Made by a program: the position numbers and the translations under genes. A stretch of 36,518 nucleotides of DNA from Nitrospira sp. (GTDB taxonomy: Bacteria; Nitrospirota; Nitrospiria; Nitrospirales; Nitrospiraceae). Below are positions 25,883 to 34,082 of the stretch, piece after piece (the first letter of the stretch is position 1; every line of letters begins with the position of its first letter). The notes under the pieces were generated by a model. The model made no database searches and was not told the DNA's origin. It saw only the letters and a program-made list of their open reading frames with translations. The stretch spans positions 1 through 36,518 of the forward strand of contig JAHBWR010000025.1 of NCBI GenBank assembly GCA_019636875.1, given 5' to 3'.

Positions 25883-25928
25883 ATCGATTAACGTCCTCTT
25901 CAGAGCGGTTAATACCCAGACTGTGTAT

Positions 25929-25958
25929 ATTATAAGAGCGGGTCATCGATCCCTGCAA
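25929..25958 (-). promoter_or_regulatory. Possible sigma-70 promoter for the minus-strand hypothetical gene
   Basis: On the minus strand a perfect TATAAT lies at 25934-25929, with TTGCAG (three of six -35 matches) 18 bases upstream. The ATG is about 46 bases downstream of the -10 box. The -35 part is weak. Confidence 0.5.
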
Positions 25959-25962
25959 CTCG

Positions 25963-25991
25963 TTGACAACAGTGACTTCGATTACTATGAT
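25963..25991 (+). promoter_or_regulatory. Sigma-70 type promoter for pgsA
   Basis: TTGACA at 25963-25968 and TATGAT at 25986-25991, spaced 17 bases, match 11 of 12 consensus positions. The start site would be near 25998, about 42 bases before the pgsA ATG. It lies back to back with the TATAAT of the minus-strand gene. Confidence 0.72.
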
Positions 25992-26039
25992 TTGGGCCTT
26001 TTCATCGGATCGAAGTGAAGACCTGTCGAACCTCGCCGT

Positions 26040-26582
26040 ATGAACATTCCCAATAGCCTCACGATTCTCCGCATTCTCCTGGTACCGGTCTTTATTGGAT
26101 TCATGACCTATGGAGCCTACGGATACGCCCTAGCGACTCTCCTCACCGCAGGACTGACCGATGGGATTGACGGGTATCTCGCACGTAAACTTGATCAGCG
26201 TACGAGACTGGGCACACTACTCGACCCTCTGGCGGACAAGGTCCTCCTGACTTCGAGTTTCATTTCGCTTGCTGTGTTGCATCTGATTCCCTCGTGGCTG
26301 GTCATTCTCGTCGTCAGTCGGGACTTAATCCTCCTCTTGGGCACGGCGGTGGCCCATGTCACAAACACGCCGATCAACGTCAAGCCGACCTTCCTCGGAA
26401 AAGGCACGACTCTACTGCAATTGAGCTACGTTCTCCTGGTGGTTCTCTTAACGTGGCGTGGGATTGATCTTGCCATGCTTACGCCACTGCTCATGATGAT
26501 GGTTAGCTTCACCCTTGCCTCAGGCCTCCATTATCTCTACCGAGGGTTTCGCGACACCAATGCCGCGTCTCCGCCTGCCTAG
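26040..26582 (+). CDS. pgsA: CDP-diacylglycerol--glycerol-3-phosphate 3-phosphatidyltransferase PgsA
   Basis: The 180-residue membrane protein carries the complete CDP-alcohol phosphotransferase signature in DGIDGYLARKLDQRT followed by LGTLLDPLADK, that is D-x2-D-G-x2-A-R-x8-G-x3-D-x3-D. The N-terminal NIPNSLTILRILLVPVF is typical of PgsA, which makes phosphatidylglycerol phosphate from CDP-diacylglycerol. A phosphatidylserine or cardiolipin synthase of the same superfamily cannot be fully excluded, but length and N-terminus favour PgsA. There are about five hydrophobic segments. It has its own promoter, and an inverted repeat follows its stop. Confidence 0.9.
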   Translation: MNIPNSLTILRILLVPVFIGFMTYGAYGYALATLLTAGLTDGIDGYLARKLDQRTRLGTLLDPLADKVLLTSSFISLAVLHLIPSWLVILVVSRDLILLLGTAVAHVTNTPINVKPTFLGKGTTLLQLSYVLLVVLLTWRGIDLAMLTPLLMMMVSFTLASGLHYLYRGFRDTNAASPPA

Positions 26583-26592
26583 TGACTGCGGT

Positions 26593-26615
26593 CGCGACAT
26601 GTTTGTGATGTCGCG
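26593..26615 (+). terminator. Perfect 8-bp inverted repeat after pgsA, possible terminator
   Basis: CGCGACAT at 26593-26600 and ATGTCGCG at 26608-26615 form a perfect stem with a seven-base loop, ten bases after the pgsA stop. The downstream sequence is A/T-rich but has no immediate T-run (a run of five T's comes 20 bases later), so intrinsic termination is only possible. Confidence 0.4.
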
Positions 26616-26637
26616 CATGTAAATAATTCAATAGTTT

Positions 26638-26666
26638 TTGACAGGTTTTCGGCCCCCCAGTAGACT
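26638..26666 (+). promoter_or_regulatory. Sigma-70 type promoter for pilC
   Basis: TTGACA at 26638-26643 and TAGACT at 26661-26666 with a 17-base spacer. The -35 is perfect and the -10 has four of six matches. The start would be near 26673, about 58 bases before pilC. Confidence 0.6.
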
Positions 26667-26730
26667 CAATTCGTAGTCCTAGGCATTTTCCATCAACGGC
26701 TCAAGGAAGCCACAACAGGATATACACGCT

Positions 26731-27945
26731 ATGGCCACGTTTGCGTACATTGGACGGAGTAAGTCGGGTGCGGTGAAGAAAGGTGAGCTCGTCGCCAAGT
26801 CACGCGATGAGGCCGTGGAACAATTACGCAAGCAAAGCGTGGTCGTGACCAGTCTTGAGGAAAAGGCCGCCAAGGAAGGATTCAGTCTCAGTTTCGGTAG
26901 CGGCGTGAGCGAAAAAGATCTTGTCGTGTTTACACGACAATTTGGGACGATGATCAACGCCGGACTACCACTGATTCAATGCCTCGAAATTCTCTCGACG
27001 CAATCGGAAAACGCTGCATTGAGAAAGTCCGTGGGTGAGATCCGAGTCCAGGTTGAAGGAGGCTCGACCTTCTCTGATGCGCTCCGCAAACATCCAAAAA
27101 TCTTCGATGATTTGTACGTCAACATGGTGCATGCCGGTGAAGTGGGAGGGCTCCTCGATACCATTCTGAGCCGCCTCTCCAAACACATCGAAAAGGCGAT
27201 GAAACTCAAAGGGCAAATCAAGAGTGCCATGGTCTATCCTGCAGCCATCGTCGGCATTGCGGCCATCGTCATTACCGTGTTGATGATCTGGGTGATTCCG
27301 GTCTTTGAAAAGATGTTCAAGGAAATGTCGGGGGGGAAGATGGCGTTACCCGCGCCGACGCAGATGGTCATCGACATGAGCAACTTCGTGCAGGGGAATT
27401 GGTACATCATTCTCGCCGTCATCATAGGGACGGTGGTGGCGATCAAAAAATACTATGCGACCCCGCAAGGGAGGCTTGCGATCGATAAGCTCTTGCTGAA
27501 GCTCCCCGTATTCGGAGATCTCATCAGGAAAGCGTCCGTCGCCAAGTTCACGCGTACGCTCGGCACCTTGCTGGCGAGTGGGGTTCCTTTGTTGGATGCG
27601 TTGACGATTTGCGCAAAAACGTCAGGTAATAAGGTTGTGGAAGGGGCTCTGCTCGACGCGAAAGTCAGCATCAGCGGAGGGAAAACCATCGCGGATCCTC
27701 TCGCAAAAAGTGGAACCTTTCCCAAAATGGTGACGCACATGATCTCAGTCGGAGAGTCGACCGGCGCGCTGGACACCATGCTCGGGAAGATCGCTGATTT
27801 CTATGAAGATGAAGTCGACGAGGCAGTCGGAAATCTCACGGCGCTCTTGGAGCCCATGATGATGGTGTTCCTGGGGACGACGGTCGGATTCATCGTAGTA
27901 GCCATGTATTTGCCGATCTTTACGATGGCGTCTGCGATCGGGTAA
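26731..27945 (+). CDS. pilC: Type IV pilus inner-membrane platform protein PilC
   Basis: The 404-residue product is a type II secretion F/PilC protein. It starts with FAYIGRSKSGAVKKGEL, has FTRQFGTMINAGLPLIQCLEIL, GGSTFSDAL and AGEVGGLLDTIL in the first GspF domain, then a membrane segment (about 170-190), a second one near 225, a second GspF domain with FTRTLGTLLASGVPLLDAL, GESTGALDTML, and a last membrane segment near the C-terminus. PilC is the inner-membrane platform on which the PilB and PilT motors act. It stands before pilS and pilR; pilB, pilT and pilin genes are not in the window, so the pilus genes must be split or lie elsewhere. AGGA lies ten bases before the ATG. Confidence 0.94.
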   Translation: MATFAYIGRSKSGAVKKGELVAKSRDEAVEQLRKQSVVVTSLEEKAAKEGFSLSFGSGVSEKDLVVFTRQFGTMINAGLPLIQCLEILSTQSENAALRKSVGEIRVQVEGGSTFSDALRKHPKIFDDLYVNMVHAGEVGGLLDTILSRLSKHIEKAMKLKGQIKSAMVYPAAIVGIAAIVITVLMIWVIPVFEKMFKEMSGGKMALPAPTQMVIDMSNFVQGNWYIILAVIIGTVVAIKKYYATPQGRLAIDKLLLKLPVFGDLIRKASVAKFTRTLGTLLASGVPLLDALTICAKTSGNKVVEGALLDAKVSISGGKTIADPLAKSGTFPKMVTHMISVGESTGALDTMLGKIADFYEDEVDEAVGNLTALLEPMMMVFLGTTVGFIVVAMYLPIFTMASAIG

Positions 27946-27978
27946 GTCGATAGGCGATTCACCTCCAACAGGCAGCTT

Positions 27979-28001
27979 GGCGGTCACCGCCGGGATGACC
28001 G
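27979..28001. repeat. Two overlapping hairpins between pilC and pilS
   Basis: GGCGG/CCGCC (27979-27991, loop of three) and CGGTCA/TGACCG (27981-28001, loop of nine) share bases, so only one can form at a time. They lie 33 bases after the pilC stop. No T-run follows. The 201-base gap 27946-28146 holds little else: a weak TATCAT box near 28089 and a 21-codon reading frame at 28101. Confidence 0.3.
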
Positions 28002-28100
28002 GCATGTCCACTTCGCAGTGACTCCTCTATCTACGCAGACGCAGCCTGCACACTCTCTCAGTCTACGACCGTGTGTTAACCCAACTTGTATCATAAACGA

Positions 28101-28166
28101 ATGGCGATGAAGCTCAAAACCACTGTTCTAGCTGGAGTTTTACTCGGTGGGCGATATCAAGACTAG
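28101..28166 (+). other. Possible 21-codon leader frame overlapping the pilS start
   Basis: ATG at 28101 opens a frame for 21 residues (MAMKLKTTVLAGVLLGGRYQD) that ends at TAG 28166, past the pilS GTG at 28147. The peptide looks like the start of a signal sequence. There is no ribosome site before it. It could be a leader that couples pilS translation, a remnant of a gene, or chance. Confidence 0.2.
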
Positions 28167-29841
28167 AATCTATTGGTTGATGGGTTGGCGGGTCGTCATT
28201 GTGACGCTCTTGCTCGGGCTCTCGCTTGCCTTTCAAGTCACAAAGGGCGAGCGAGTGGAGACCTTCTATGCCCTTATCATTTTTACCTATGCGGCCACTC
28301 TTTTGTACGCACTCTTGATTCGAACACTATCCAACCCAGAAATGCTAGTCCAGTTTGCCTGGGCCCAGGTCCTCATCGATTTCCTACTGGAAACGCTCCT
28401 CATCGCACGGACCGGCGGAATCGAAAGCCCATTCGCCGTGCTGTATGTCATCAGCGTGACGGTCGCCAGCCTTGTTCCTCGCCGGCGTGTGGGGTTACTG
28501 ACCGCGAGTTTGTGCATCATCCTCTTCGGCATACTCACGAATGTGCAACTCCATGGGTTGGCGGAGGGGTGGGGCTGGCTGCTACCCACTCGACTCAGTG
28601 CCGCTGAATCCCTGCAAGCCTTTGGTGTGTATAGTTTGGCCTTCCTGGTCGTCGGGTTCTTGAGCGGTGCGCTTGCAGATCAACTCGGACAGGCCGATCT
28701 GTCACTTCGTGAAAAGGAGCAAGGACTGAGTCATCTACGGATGTTCCATGAAAACATCGTTCATAGTATCAGCAGTGGCGTCTTCACGGCGGATGAACAC
28801 GGACGGATTACCTCGTTCAATCCAGCGGCTCAAGAGGCCACCGGGTATGATTTCGAGCAAGTCCGAGGACGTCCCTGGCAGGACGTGTTCGATTGGCATC
28901 CCAAACAGCCGGAGGACAATCGCAGGGACGCTATCACGGCCAACATCCGATTTGATGTCGAATGCAAACGGTCTGATGGCAACCGATTGATCTTGGGGAT
29001 GACACTTGGACCGTTGCACGAGCAAGGGGAACAGAAAGGATTGGTGGGGGTGTTCAAAGACCTCACACAGATACGTGATTTGGAAGAGGAAATGCGACGC
29101 AAACAGTGGCTTGCGAGCCTGGGAGAAATGTCAGCAGGCATGGCACATGAAATTCGCAACCCGCTAGGTGCGCTTGCCGGCGCAATGCAAATGCTTCGGA
29201 AGGATCTCCAGGCGGATGAGACCAGTCAGCGACTAATGGATATTGCCATTCGGGAAGCAACGAGATTGGATGCGATCATCACGGAGTTTCTTCAGTATGC
29301 GAGACCGCCGGCACTTAATCTGGCAGAGCATGATTTAAACAAAGTCCTTGCTGAGACCCTCGATCTAGTACAACATGAAGCAGGGAGTCGTAAGGGTGTT
29401 TCAATTAGGGCCGTCCCCTGTGCCGAGGCATTGTGTGCCCAAGTTGATCAAGATCAAATGAAACAGGTGTTCTGGAACCTGGCGGTGAACGCATTCGATG
29501 CGATGCCTTCAGGAGGGGAGCTCTCGATCACAGCTGGGCGGAGACAAGTCGATGTCGGAGGATACAAGGTCGACGTGATTGAAGTCTCATTTCATGACAC
29601 CGGCGAAGGGATTCCGAAGAAGAATCTCAACAAAATCTTTCTTCCCTTCTTTACCACCAAGCAACGAGGGTCCGGATTAGGGTTGGCGGCCGTCCATCGC
29701 ATTGTCGACCTTCACGGAGGGTGGATCAAAGTAGAGAGCCAAGCAGGGCGAGGGACAACGTTTGGAGTGTGCCTGCCTCGCACAGCGGATGCTGGGGTAC
29801 GGCTATGGCATGAAGGTAGGGAACCGTGGAAAAGATCCTAG
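28147..29841 (+). CDS. pilS: Sensor histidine kinase PilS
   Basis: The 564-residue product has about six hydrophobic segments in residues 1-185, a short coiled-coil linker, a PAS domain (about 197-310, with IVHSISSGVFTADEHGRITSFNPAAQEATGY broken around residue 215), and a histidine kinase core. His334 in AGMAHEIRNPLGALAG is the likely phosphorylation site. The N-box (NLAVNAFDAMP) and G-boxes (HDTGEGIPKKNLNKIF, GSGLGLAAVHRI) are present. This matches PilS, the membrane kinase that senses pilin level and phosphorylates PilR. GTG 28147 has GGAG nine bases upstream. It overlaps pilR by 16 bases. Confidence 0.9.
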   Translation: MGDIKTRIYWLMGWRVVIVTLLLGLSLAFQVTKGERVETFYALIIFTYAATLLYALLIRTLSNPEMLVQFAWAQVLIDFLLETLLIARTGGIESPFAVLYVISVTVASLVPRRRVGLLTASLCIILFGILTNVQLHGLAEGWGWLLPTRLSAAESLQAFGVYSLAFLVVGFLSGALADQLGQADLSLREKEQGLSHLRMFHENIVHSISSGVFTADEHGRITSFNPAAQEATGYDFEQVRGRPWQDVFDWHPKQPEDNRRDAITANIRFDVECKRSDGNRLILGMTLGPLHEQGEQKGLVGVFKDLTQIRDLEEEMRRKQWLASLGEMSAGMAHEIRNPLGALAGAMQMLRKDLQADETSQRLMDIAIREATRLDAIITEFLQYARPPALNLAEHDLNKVLAETLDLVQHEAGSRKGVSIRAVPCAEALCAQVDQDQMKQVFWNLAVNAFDAMPSGGELSITAGRRQVDVGGYKVDVIEVSFHDTGEGIPKKNLNKIFLPFFTTKQRGSGLGLAAVHRIVDLHGGWIKVESQAGRGTTFGVCLPRTADAGVRLWHEGREPWKRS

Positions 29842-31211
29842 TCGTCGATGACGAACCAAGCTTGCGCGAAGTCTTGAGCATCATGCTCAAGCGGGCAGGG
29901 TACTTTGTCACCTGCGTGACAGATGGAGAGGAAGCGGTCGAGCTCGTCCAAAAAGAGATCTTCGATCTCGTAATTACTGATCTGCGGATGCCCAAGATCG
30001 ATGGGATGGAGGTGCTCAAGGCAGTGAAATCCGTCTCACCGGAGACTGTTGTGCTCATCATTACGGCGTTTGCGACGGCCGATTCTGCCGTCGAAGCGAT
30101 GAAGCACGGTGCCTACGATTATTTGACAAAACCGTTCCAGGTGGATGAGGTTCAGCTGATTATCCGGAACGCGTTGGAGAAGCGACGGCTTACGACCGAA
30201 AACATGCTGTTGAAGCGTGAAATGGCCAGCCAATCCTCCTTTGCACAGTTGGTGGGCCAAAGCGAGGCGATGCAGAAGGTCTTCGACGTCGTGCGCAAAG
30301 TCGCCGATTCTAAAAGTAATGTGTTGATTTGCGGTGAAAGCGGTACAGGAAAAGAACTAGTCGCACGCGCCATCCACTACAACAGCGCGAGAAGTCCCCT
30401 TCCGTTTGTGGCCGTGAATTGCAGTGCAGTGCCTGAAACCCTGCTGGAGAGCGAGCTATTTGGGCATATGAAGGGATCATTCACAGGAGCAATCTCGAAC
30501 AAAGCAGGTCTGTTCGAGATCGCGAATGGAGGGACCATCTTTCTTGACGAGATCGGCGATACGACTCCTACGATTCAAGTGAAGCTGCTGCGGGTCATCC
30601 AAGAGCGTGAATTTCGACGCGTGGGCGGCAATCAGGATATCAAGGTCGATGTGCGCATCGTTGCGGCGACGAATAAAGATTTGGAAAAAGCGGTCGCGGA
30701 CGGGTCATTCCGGGAAGATCTCTACTACCGACTGGACGTGATTCCCATCCGGCTCCCTCCGTTGCGGATGCGAACCGGCGATATTCCGCTGTTGGTCAAT
30801 CACTTTCTTGATCGCTTTTCAAAGGAGAGCGGTAAGTCTAGACCTGTCATCAGCGCAGAGGCCATGCACGTCCTCCTGGACCACGAATGGCGGGGCAATG
30901 TTCGAGAGTTGGAGAATTTGATCGAACGCGTGGTCGCATTTTCTACTGAAGGGCCGGTTACCGAGGTTGAGGTGCGCGGATGGCTCCACCGGCCCACGAC
31001 GCCGTCGCAGCCGTCTGCCATGCCGCTCGATCTGACCGACGAAGGGGTGGACCTTGAAGGCCTGATCAACGGTATTGAGAAAGACCTGTTACTTAAAGCC
31101 TTGGAACGATCGAAATGGGTCAAAAAGAAAGCAGCCCGCATGCTCCGCCTGAACACGAGATCGTTTCGGTATCGACTGGAAAAGTATGCTATAAAAGGAG
31201 GTCGTGACTAA
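29826..31211 (+). CDS. pilR: Sigma-54-dependent response regulator PilR
   Basis: The 461-residue product is an NtrC-type regulator: a receiver domain with DDE and phospho-acceptor Asp52 in [12 protein letters not shown], an AAA+ domain with Walker A GESGTGKE, the sigma-54-contacting GSFTGA loop (Ser in place of the more usual Ala), FLDEIGD Walker B and [10 protein letters not shown], and a C-terminal Fis-type helix-turn-helix with [22 protein letters not shown]. Placed after pilS it should activate pilin and other sigma-54 promoters; none is evident in this window. Start is GTG 29826, within the end of pilS. Its tail overlaps ispE by eight bases, an unusual link from pilus control to isoprenoid synthesis. 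Confidence 0.92.
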   Translation: MEKILVVDDEPSLREVLSIMLKRAGYFVTCVTDGEEAVELVQKEIFDLVITDLRMPKIDGMEVLKAVKSVSPETVVLIITAFATADSAVEAMKHGAYDYLTKPFQVDEVQLIIRNALEKRRLTTENMLLKREMASQSSFAQLVGQSEAMQKVFDVVRKVADSKSNVLICGESGTGKELVARAIHYNSARSPLPFVAVNCSAVPETLLESELFGHMKGSFTGAISNKAGLFEIANGGTIFLDEIGDTTPTIQVKLLRVIQEREFRRVGGNQDIKVDVRIVAATNKDLEKAVADGSFREDLYYRLDVIPIRLPPLRMRTGDIPLLVNHFLDRFSKESGKSRPVISAEAMHVLLDHEWRGNVRELENLIERVVAFSTEGPVTEVEVRGWLHRPTTPSQPSAMPLDLTDEGVDLEGLINGIEKDLLLKALERSKWVKKKAARMLRLNTRSFRYRLEKYAIKGGRD

Positions 31212-32112
31212 CTCTTCTCCTGACGCCGGTGTTCCAATCACCCACGTTACTGTTTCCGCACCCGCAAAGATTAATCTTGTCCTCCGCATTCTCGATCGTC
31301 GACCGGATGGCTACCACAATCTGTGGTCCCTGATGCAAACGGTGAAATTGGAAGACGAGCTGTCGATTTCTATCGATTATAGCCATTCGATCATCAACCT
31401 GCGCTGTGACGATCCGTCATTGAAGACGGATCGTTCCAACCTCGTGTCTCGTGCGGCTGCGGCGGTGCTTGAGCGAAGCGGACAAGCCGTGGGATTGGAT
31501 ATTGTCCTTACTAAGCGAATTCCGATGGGAGCCGGCCTCGGTGGAGGCAGCAGCGATGCAGCAGCTACGATCATGGGACTGAATCGGATCTTAGGGTTGA
31601 GGTGGTCGAAAGAACTGATCGCGCAAGTCGGACAGACGCTGGGAAGTGATGTCCCCTTCTTCTCATTCGCTCCTTCCGCGACGGTAGCTGGACGAGGAGA
31701 GCGAGTGACGCCGGTCCGTATCATGGATAGTCGATGGGTCGTTTTGGTCAACCCAGGTTTCCCAATCGAGACGAAATGGGCGTATCAGCAGCTCTCGGAG
31801 AGCCGAACCGGTGTGGTCCCGGTGTCTCGTTCACACCTGACGCTGGAGACATCTCCTGAGCTCACTTGGAAACAGGTGCTGGAGAGAGCGGAGAATGACT
31901 TTGAGGTCCCTGTGTTCAAGGCCTACCCGCTGCTCCGTGATATCAAGCAGCAGCTCATATCTCAAGGGGCTGAGGTTGCGCTACTTTCCGGAAGTGGGGC
32001 GACCGTATTTGGTGTCTTTTCTACCGAGGCCAGAGCTCGTTCTGCTCAAGCTTTCTTTTTAAATGAACAGACGTTCAAAGTCTTTGTGGCGCAAACCTGC
32101 TCCGGTTCATAG
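31204..32112 (+). CDS. ispE: 4-diphosphocytidyl-2-C-methyl-D-erythritol kinase IspE
   Basis: IspE is the ATP-dependent kinase of the methylerythritol phosphate route to isoprenoids, which supplies undecaprenyl phosphate for the wall precursors. The 302-residue product has the N-terminal APAKINLVLRILDRRPDGYHNLWSL pattern, the GHMP-kinase loop PMGAGLGGGSSDAAA, GSDVPFF and the C-terminal LLSGSGATVFGVF. GTG 31204 follows an AAAGGAGGT that sits in the last codons of pilR. IspE next to prs, rplY, pth and ychF is a widespread Gram-negative arrangement. Confidence 0.96.
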   Translation: MTNSSPDAGVPITHVTVSAPAKINLVLRILDRRPDGYHNLWSLMQTVKLEDELSISIDYSHSIINLRCDDPSLKTDRSNLVSRAAAAVLERSGQAVGLDIVLTKRIPMGAGLGGGSSDAAATIMGLNRILGLRWSKELIAQVGQTLGSDVPFFSFAPSATVAGRGERVTPVRIMDSRWVVLVNPGFPIETKWAYQQLSESRTGVVPVSRSHLTLETSPELTWKQVLERAENDFEVPVFKAYPLLRDIKQQLISQGAEVALLSGSGATVFGVFSTEARARSAQAFFLNEQTFKVFVAQTCSGS

Positions 32113-32145
32113 CCGATCGGTGCCGAGCTTCCGGCTGGCCGTTTG

Positions 32146-32175
32146 TTGACAGGAGCCCAGGATTTCCGATACATT
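32146..32175 (+). promoter_or_regulatory. Likely promoter of prs
   Basis: TTGACA at 32146-32151 is a perfect -35; the best -10 is TACATT at 32170-32175, four of six matches with an 18-base spacer. The start site would be near 32182, giving a 5' leader of about 140 bases before prs. Confidence 0.5.
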
Positions 32176-32186
32176 TCTCCCCTTCG

Positions 32187-32269
32187 AGTGGCTTCCCCGG
32201 TAGTGTGTGTAGCAAACGAGGGACCAAGGCTTCACAAAGCCTTGGGTTACTCACCGCGCAAGTACCACT
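32187..32269 (+). other. Possible structured 5' leader of prs
   Basis: An outer stem pairs AGTGGCTT at 32187-32194 with AAG-ta-CCACT at 32260-32269 (eight pairs, two-base bulge). Inside it is a perfect nine-pair hairpin, CCAAGGCTT 32224-32232 with AAGCCTTGG 32237-32245, with the four-base loop CACA. The outer stem begins within about six bases of the predicted transcript start. There is no T-run after the hairpin, so it is not a standard terminator, and it lacks the features of a tRNA. It resembles a folded leader; no known riboswitch class is recognised. Confidence 0.4.
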
Positions 32270-32322
32270 AGAGAATCCAGCACGTTATGCGAATGACTAG
32301 TCTGTAGTTCACGGAAGTTGTT

Positions 32323-33264
32323 ATGAATAGAGAGCTGAAAGTTTTCTCCGGCAACGCCAATCTTGGGCTTGCCCATGAAATTTGCGCGTATCTGGGGCAG
32401 AAGTTGGGTGAGGCGACCGTCTCGTCCTTCAGCGACGGAGAGGTTAGGGTCAAGATCGATGAAAATGTGCGCGGGGCTGATGTGTTTGTGGTCCAGTCGT
32501 GCTGCCAGCCGGTGAACGACTCATTGATGGAATTGTTGATTATCGTCGATGCGTTGAAACGTTCATCAGCCAACCGTATTACCGCTGTCATTCCCTATTT
32601 TGGATATGCTCGTCAGGATCGAAAAGATCAACCTCGTGTTCCGATTACTGCGAAGTTAGTCGCAGATTTGATCACCACGGCCGGAGCTGATCGTGTCTTG
32701 TCGATGGATCTGCATGCCGGACAAATCCAAGGGTTTTTCAATGTGCCGGTCGATCATTTGTACGCGCTGCCTGTTCTGTTGGACTACATCGTCAAAAAGC
32801 AGATTCCGGACTTGGTAGTCGTCTCGCCTGATGCGGGTGGTGTGGAACGGGCACGGGCGTTCGCGAAGCGGCTCCAAGCCAACTTAGCGATTATTGATAA
32901 ACGGCGCGAAGGTCCGAATCAGGCCCAGATCATGAACATTATCGGTGACGTGCAAGGAAAGAGCGTATTGCTTCTGGATGACATGATTGATACGGCGGGC
33001 ACGATTGTTCAAGGTGCCCAGGCCTGCCTTGATCATGGAGCCAGAGAGGTGATCACCGCTTGCACCCATGCGGTCCTCTCTGGTCCGGCGCTGGATCGAT
33101 TGCAAGCCTCGAGTCTTTCCCAAGTGGTGATTACCAACACCATCCCCTTGCGCGGGAAAGAGCTGGTCTGTCCGAAGTTGCATCAATTGTCTGTCGCGCC
33201 TCTGCTGGGAGAAGCCATCAGGCGCATCCATGAAGATGAATCGGTGAGTTCACTATTTGCCTAG
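32323..33264 (+). CDS. prs: Ribose-phosphate pyrophosphokinase (PRPP synthase)
   Basis: Prs makes phosphoribosyl pyrophosphate from ribose 5-phosphate and ATP for purine, pyrimidine, histidine, tryptophan and NAD synthesis. The 313-residue product begins [16 protein letters not shown] and has [16 protein letters not shown], the flexible-loop [14 protein letters not shown], the metal-binding [30 protein letters not shown] and the PRPP loop [14 protein letters not shown]. All class I motifs are present. ATG 32323 has GGAAG upstream. It has its own promoter and a leader of about 140 bases, so its control appears separate from ispE. Confidence 0.97.
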   Translation: MNRELKVFSGNANLGLAHEICAYLGQKLGEATVSSFSDGEVRVKIDENVRGADVFVVQSCCQPVNDSLMELLIIVDALKRSSANRITAVIPYFGYARQDRKDQPRVPITAKLVADLITTAGADRVLSMDLHAGQIQGFFNVPVDHLYALPVLLDYIVKKQIPDLVVVSPDAGGVERARAFAKRLQANLAIIDKRREGPNQAQIMNIIGDVQGKSVLLLDDMIDTAGTIVQGAQACLDHGAREVITACTHAVLSGPALDRLQASSLSQVVITNTIPLRGKELVCPKLHQLSVAPLLGEAIRRIHEDESVSSLFA

Positions 33265-33315
33265 GTCTGTCCGAGGCGCGTATCGCGTCAGCAGTCGAAG
33301 AGACGGAGGAATATC

Positions 33316-34080
33316 ATGAAATTCGATTTGACAGTAGCCATGAGGGAACGAGCAGGGAAGGGAGCTGCGCGGTCGATGCGTCGGGCTGGGAAAATACCGG
33401 CGGTGTTGTACGGCCAAGGAGATTGTCTTTTGCTGACCGCGAAGCCGGATGAATTGACGAAAATCCTAAAGTCTCACGCAGGCAGTACCGCGTTGATTTC
33501 GCTCACCGTGGAAGGTGCCAAGTCCGGCCAAAATCGCACGGCTCTCTTGCGTGACTATCAAGTGGATCCGGTGACCGGGGCCGTGTTGCATGCGGACTTC
33601 TTTGAAATTTCCATGACGAAGCCGATTCGTGTAAAGGTTCCGATCAAAGTGACTGGTTCCCTTCCAGTGGGCGTGAAGGAAGGCGGTGTGCTCCACCACA
33701 ACATGCGCGATGTGCATATCGAATGTCTTCCTGCTGTCCTGCCCGACCATGTCGAAGTTGATGCTTCTGCATTGACCATCGGCACCGGTATCCATGTGAA
33801 AGAAATGGGGGCGCTAGAAGGTGTCCGGTTTTTGGATGAGCCTGAGCAAATGGTTGTGAGCGTGGCCGCGCCGATGACGGATGCCAAACTCGAAGCGTTG
33901 CTTTCAGGCACTCCAGGAGCGGCAGGGGAGCCCGAAGTTGTGGCAAAGGGCAAGGAAGCGAGTGCTGGGGCTGAAGGGGCGGATGCAGCCAAAGCCGGGG
34001 CGGCCGCTAAAGCTGGTGCGGCAGCACCTGCCGGTGACGCAAAGGGCGGTGACAAGAAAGAAGCTGAAAAGAAGAAGTAG
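33316..34080 (+). CDS. rplY: Ribosomal protein L25/general stress protein CTC
   Basis: L25/CTC binds 5S rRNA in the large subunit. The 254-residue product has the L25 domain (about residues 1-95, with GKGAARSMRRAGKIPAVLYG and DYQVDPVTGAVLHADFFEI) and the CTC-type beta domain (about 96-190). The remaining 65 residues are a low-complexity tail rich in Ala, Lys, Gly and Glu with AKAG repeats, expected to be disordered. This long form is common outside the enterics. GGAGG lies before the ATG. It is 51 bases after prs and two bases before pth. Confidence 0.95.
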   Translation: MKFDLTVAMRERAGKGAARSMRRAGKIPAVLYGQGDCLLLTAKPDELTKILKSHAGSTALISLTVEGAKSGQNRTALLRDYQVDPVTGAVLHADFFEISMTKPIRVKVPIKVTGSLPVGVKEGGVLHHNMRDVHIECLPAVLPDHVEVDASALTIGTGIHVKEMGALEGVRFLDEPEQMVVSVAAPMTDAKLEALLSGTPGAAGEPEVVAKGKEASAGAEGADAAKAGAAAKAGAAAPAGDAKGGDKKEAEKKK

Positions 34081-34082
34081 CC

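Noticed and set aside
32224..32245. Hairpin before prs as an intrinsic terminator of ispE
   Set aside because: The stem is perfect but no T-run follows, and it lies downstream of the likely prs promoter, so a leader structure is more probable.
32187..32269. tRNA gene between ispE and prs, where some bacteria carry one
   Set aside because: There is no T-loop GGTTCGAATCC-like sequence, no anticodon arm of the right size and no cloverleaf spacing.
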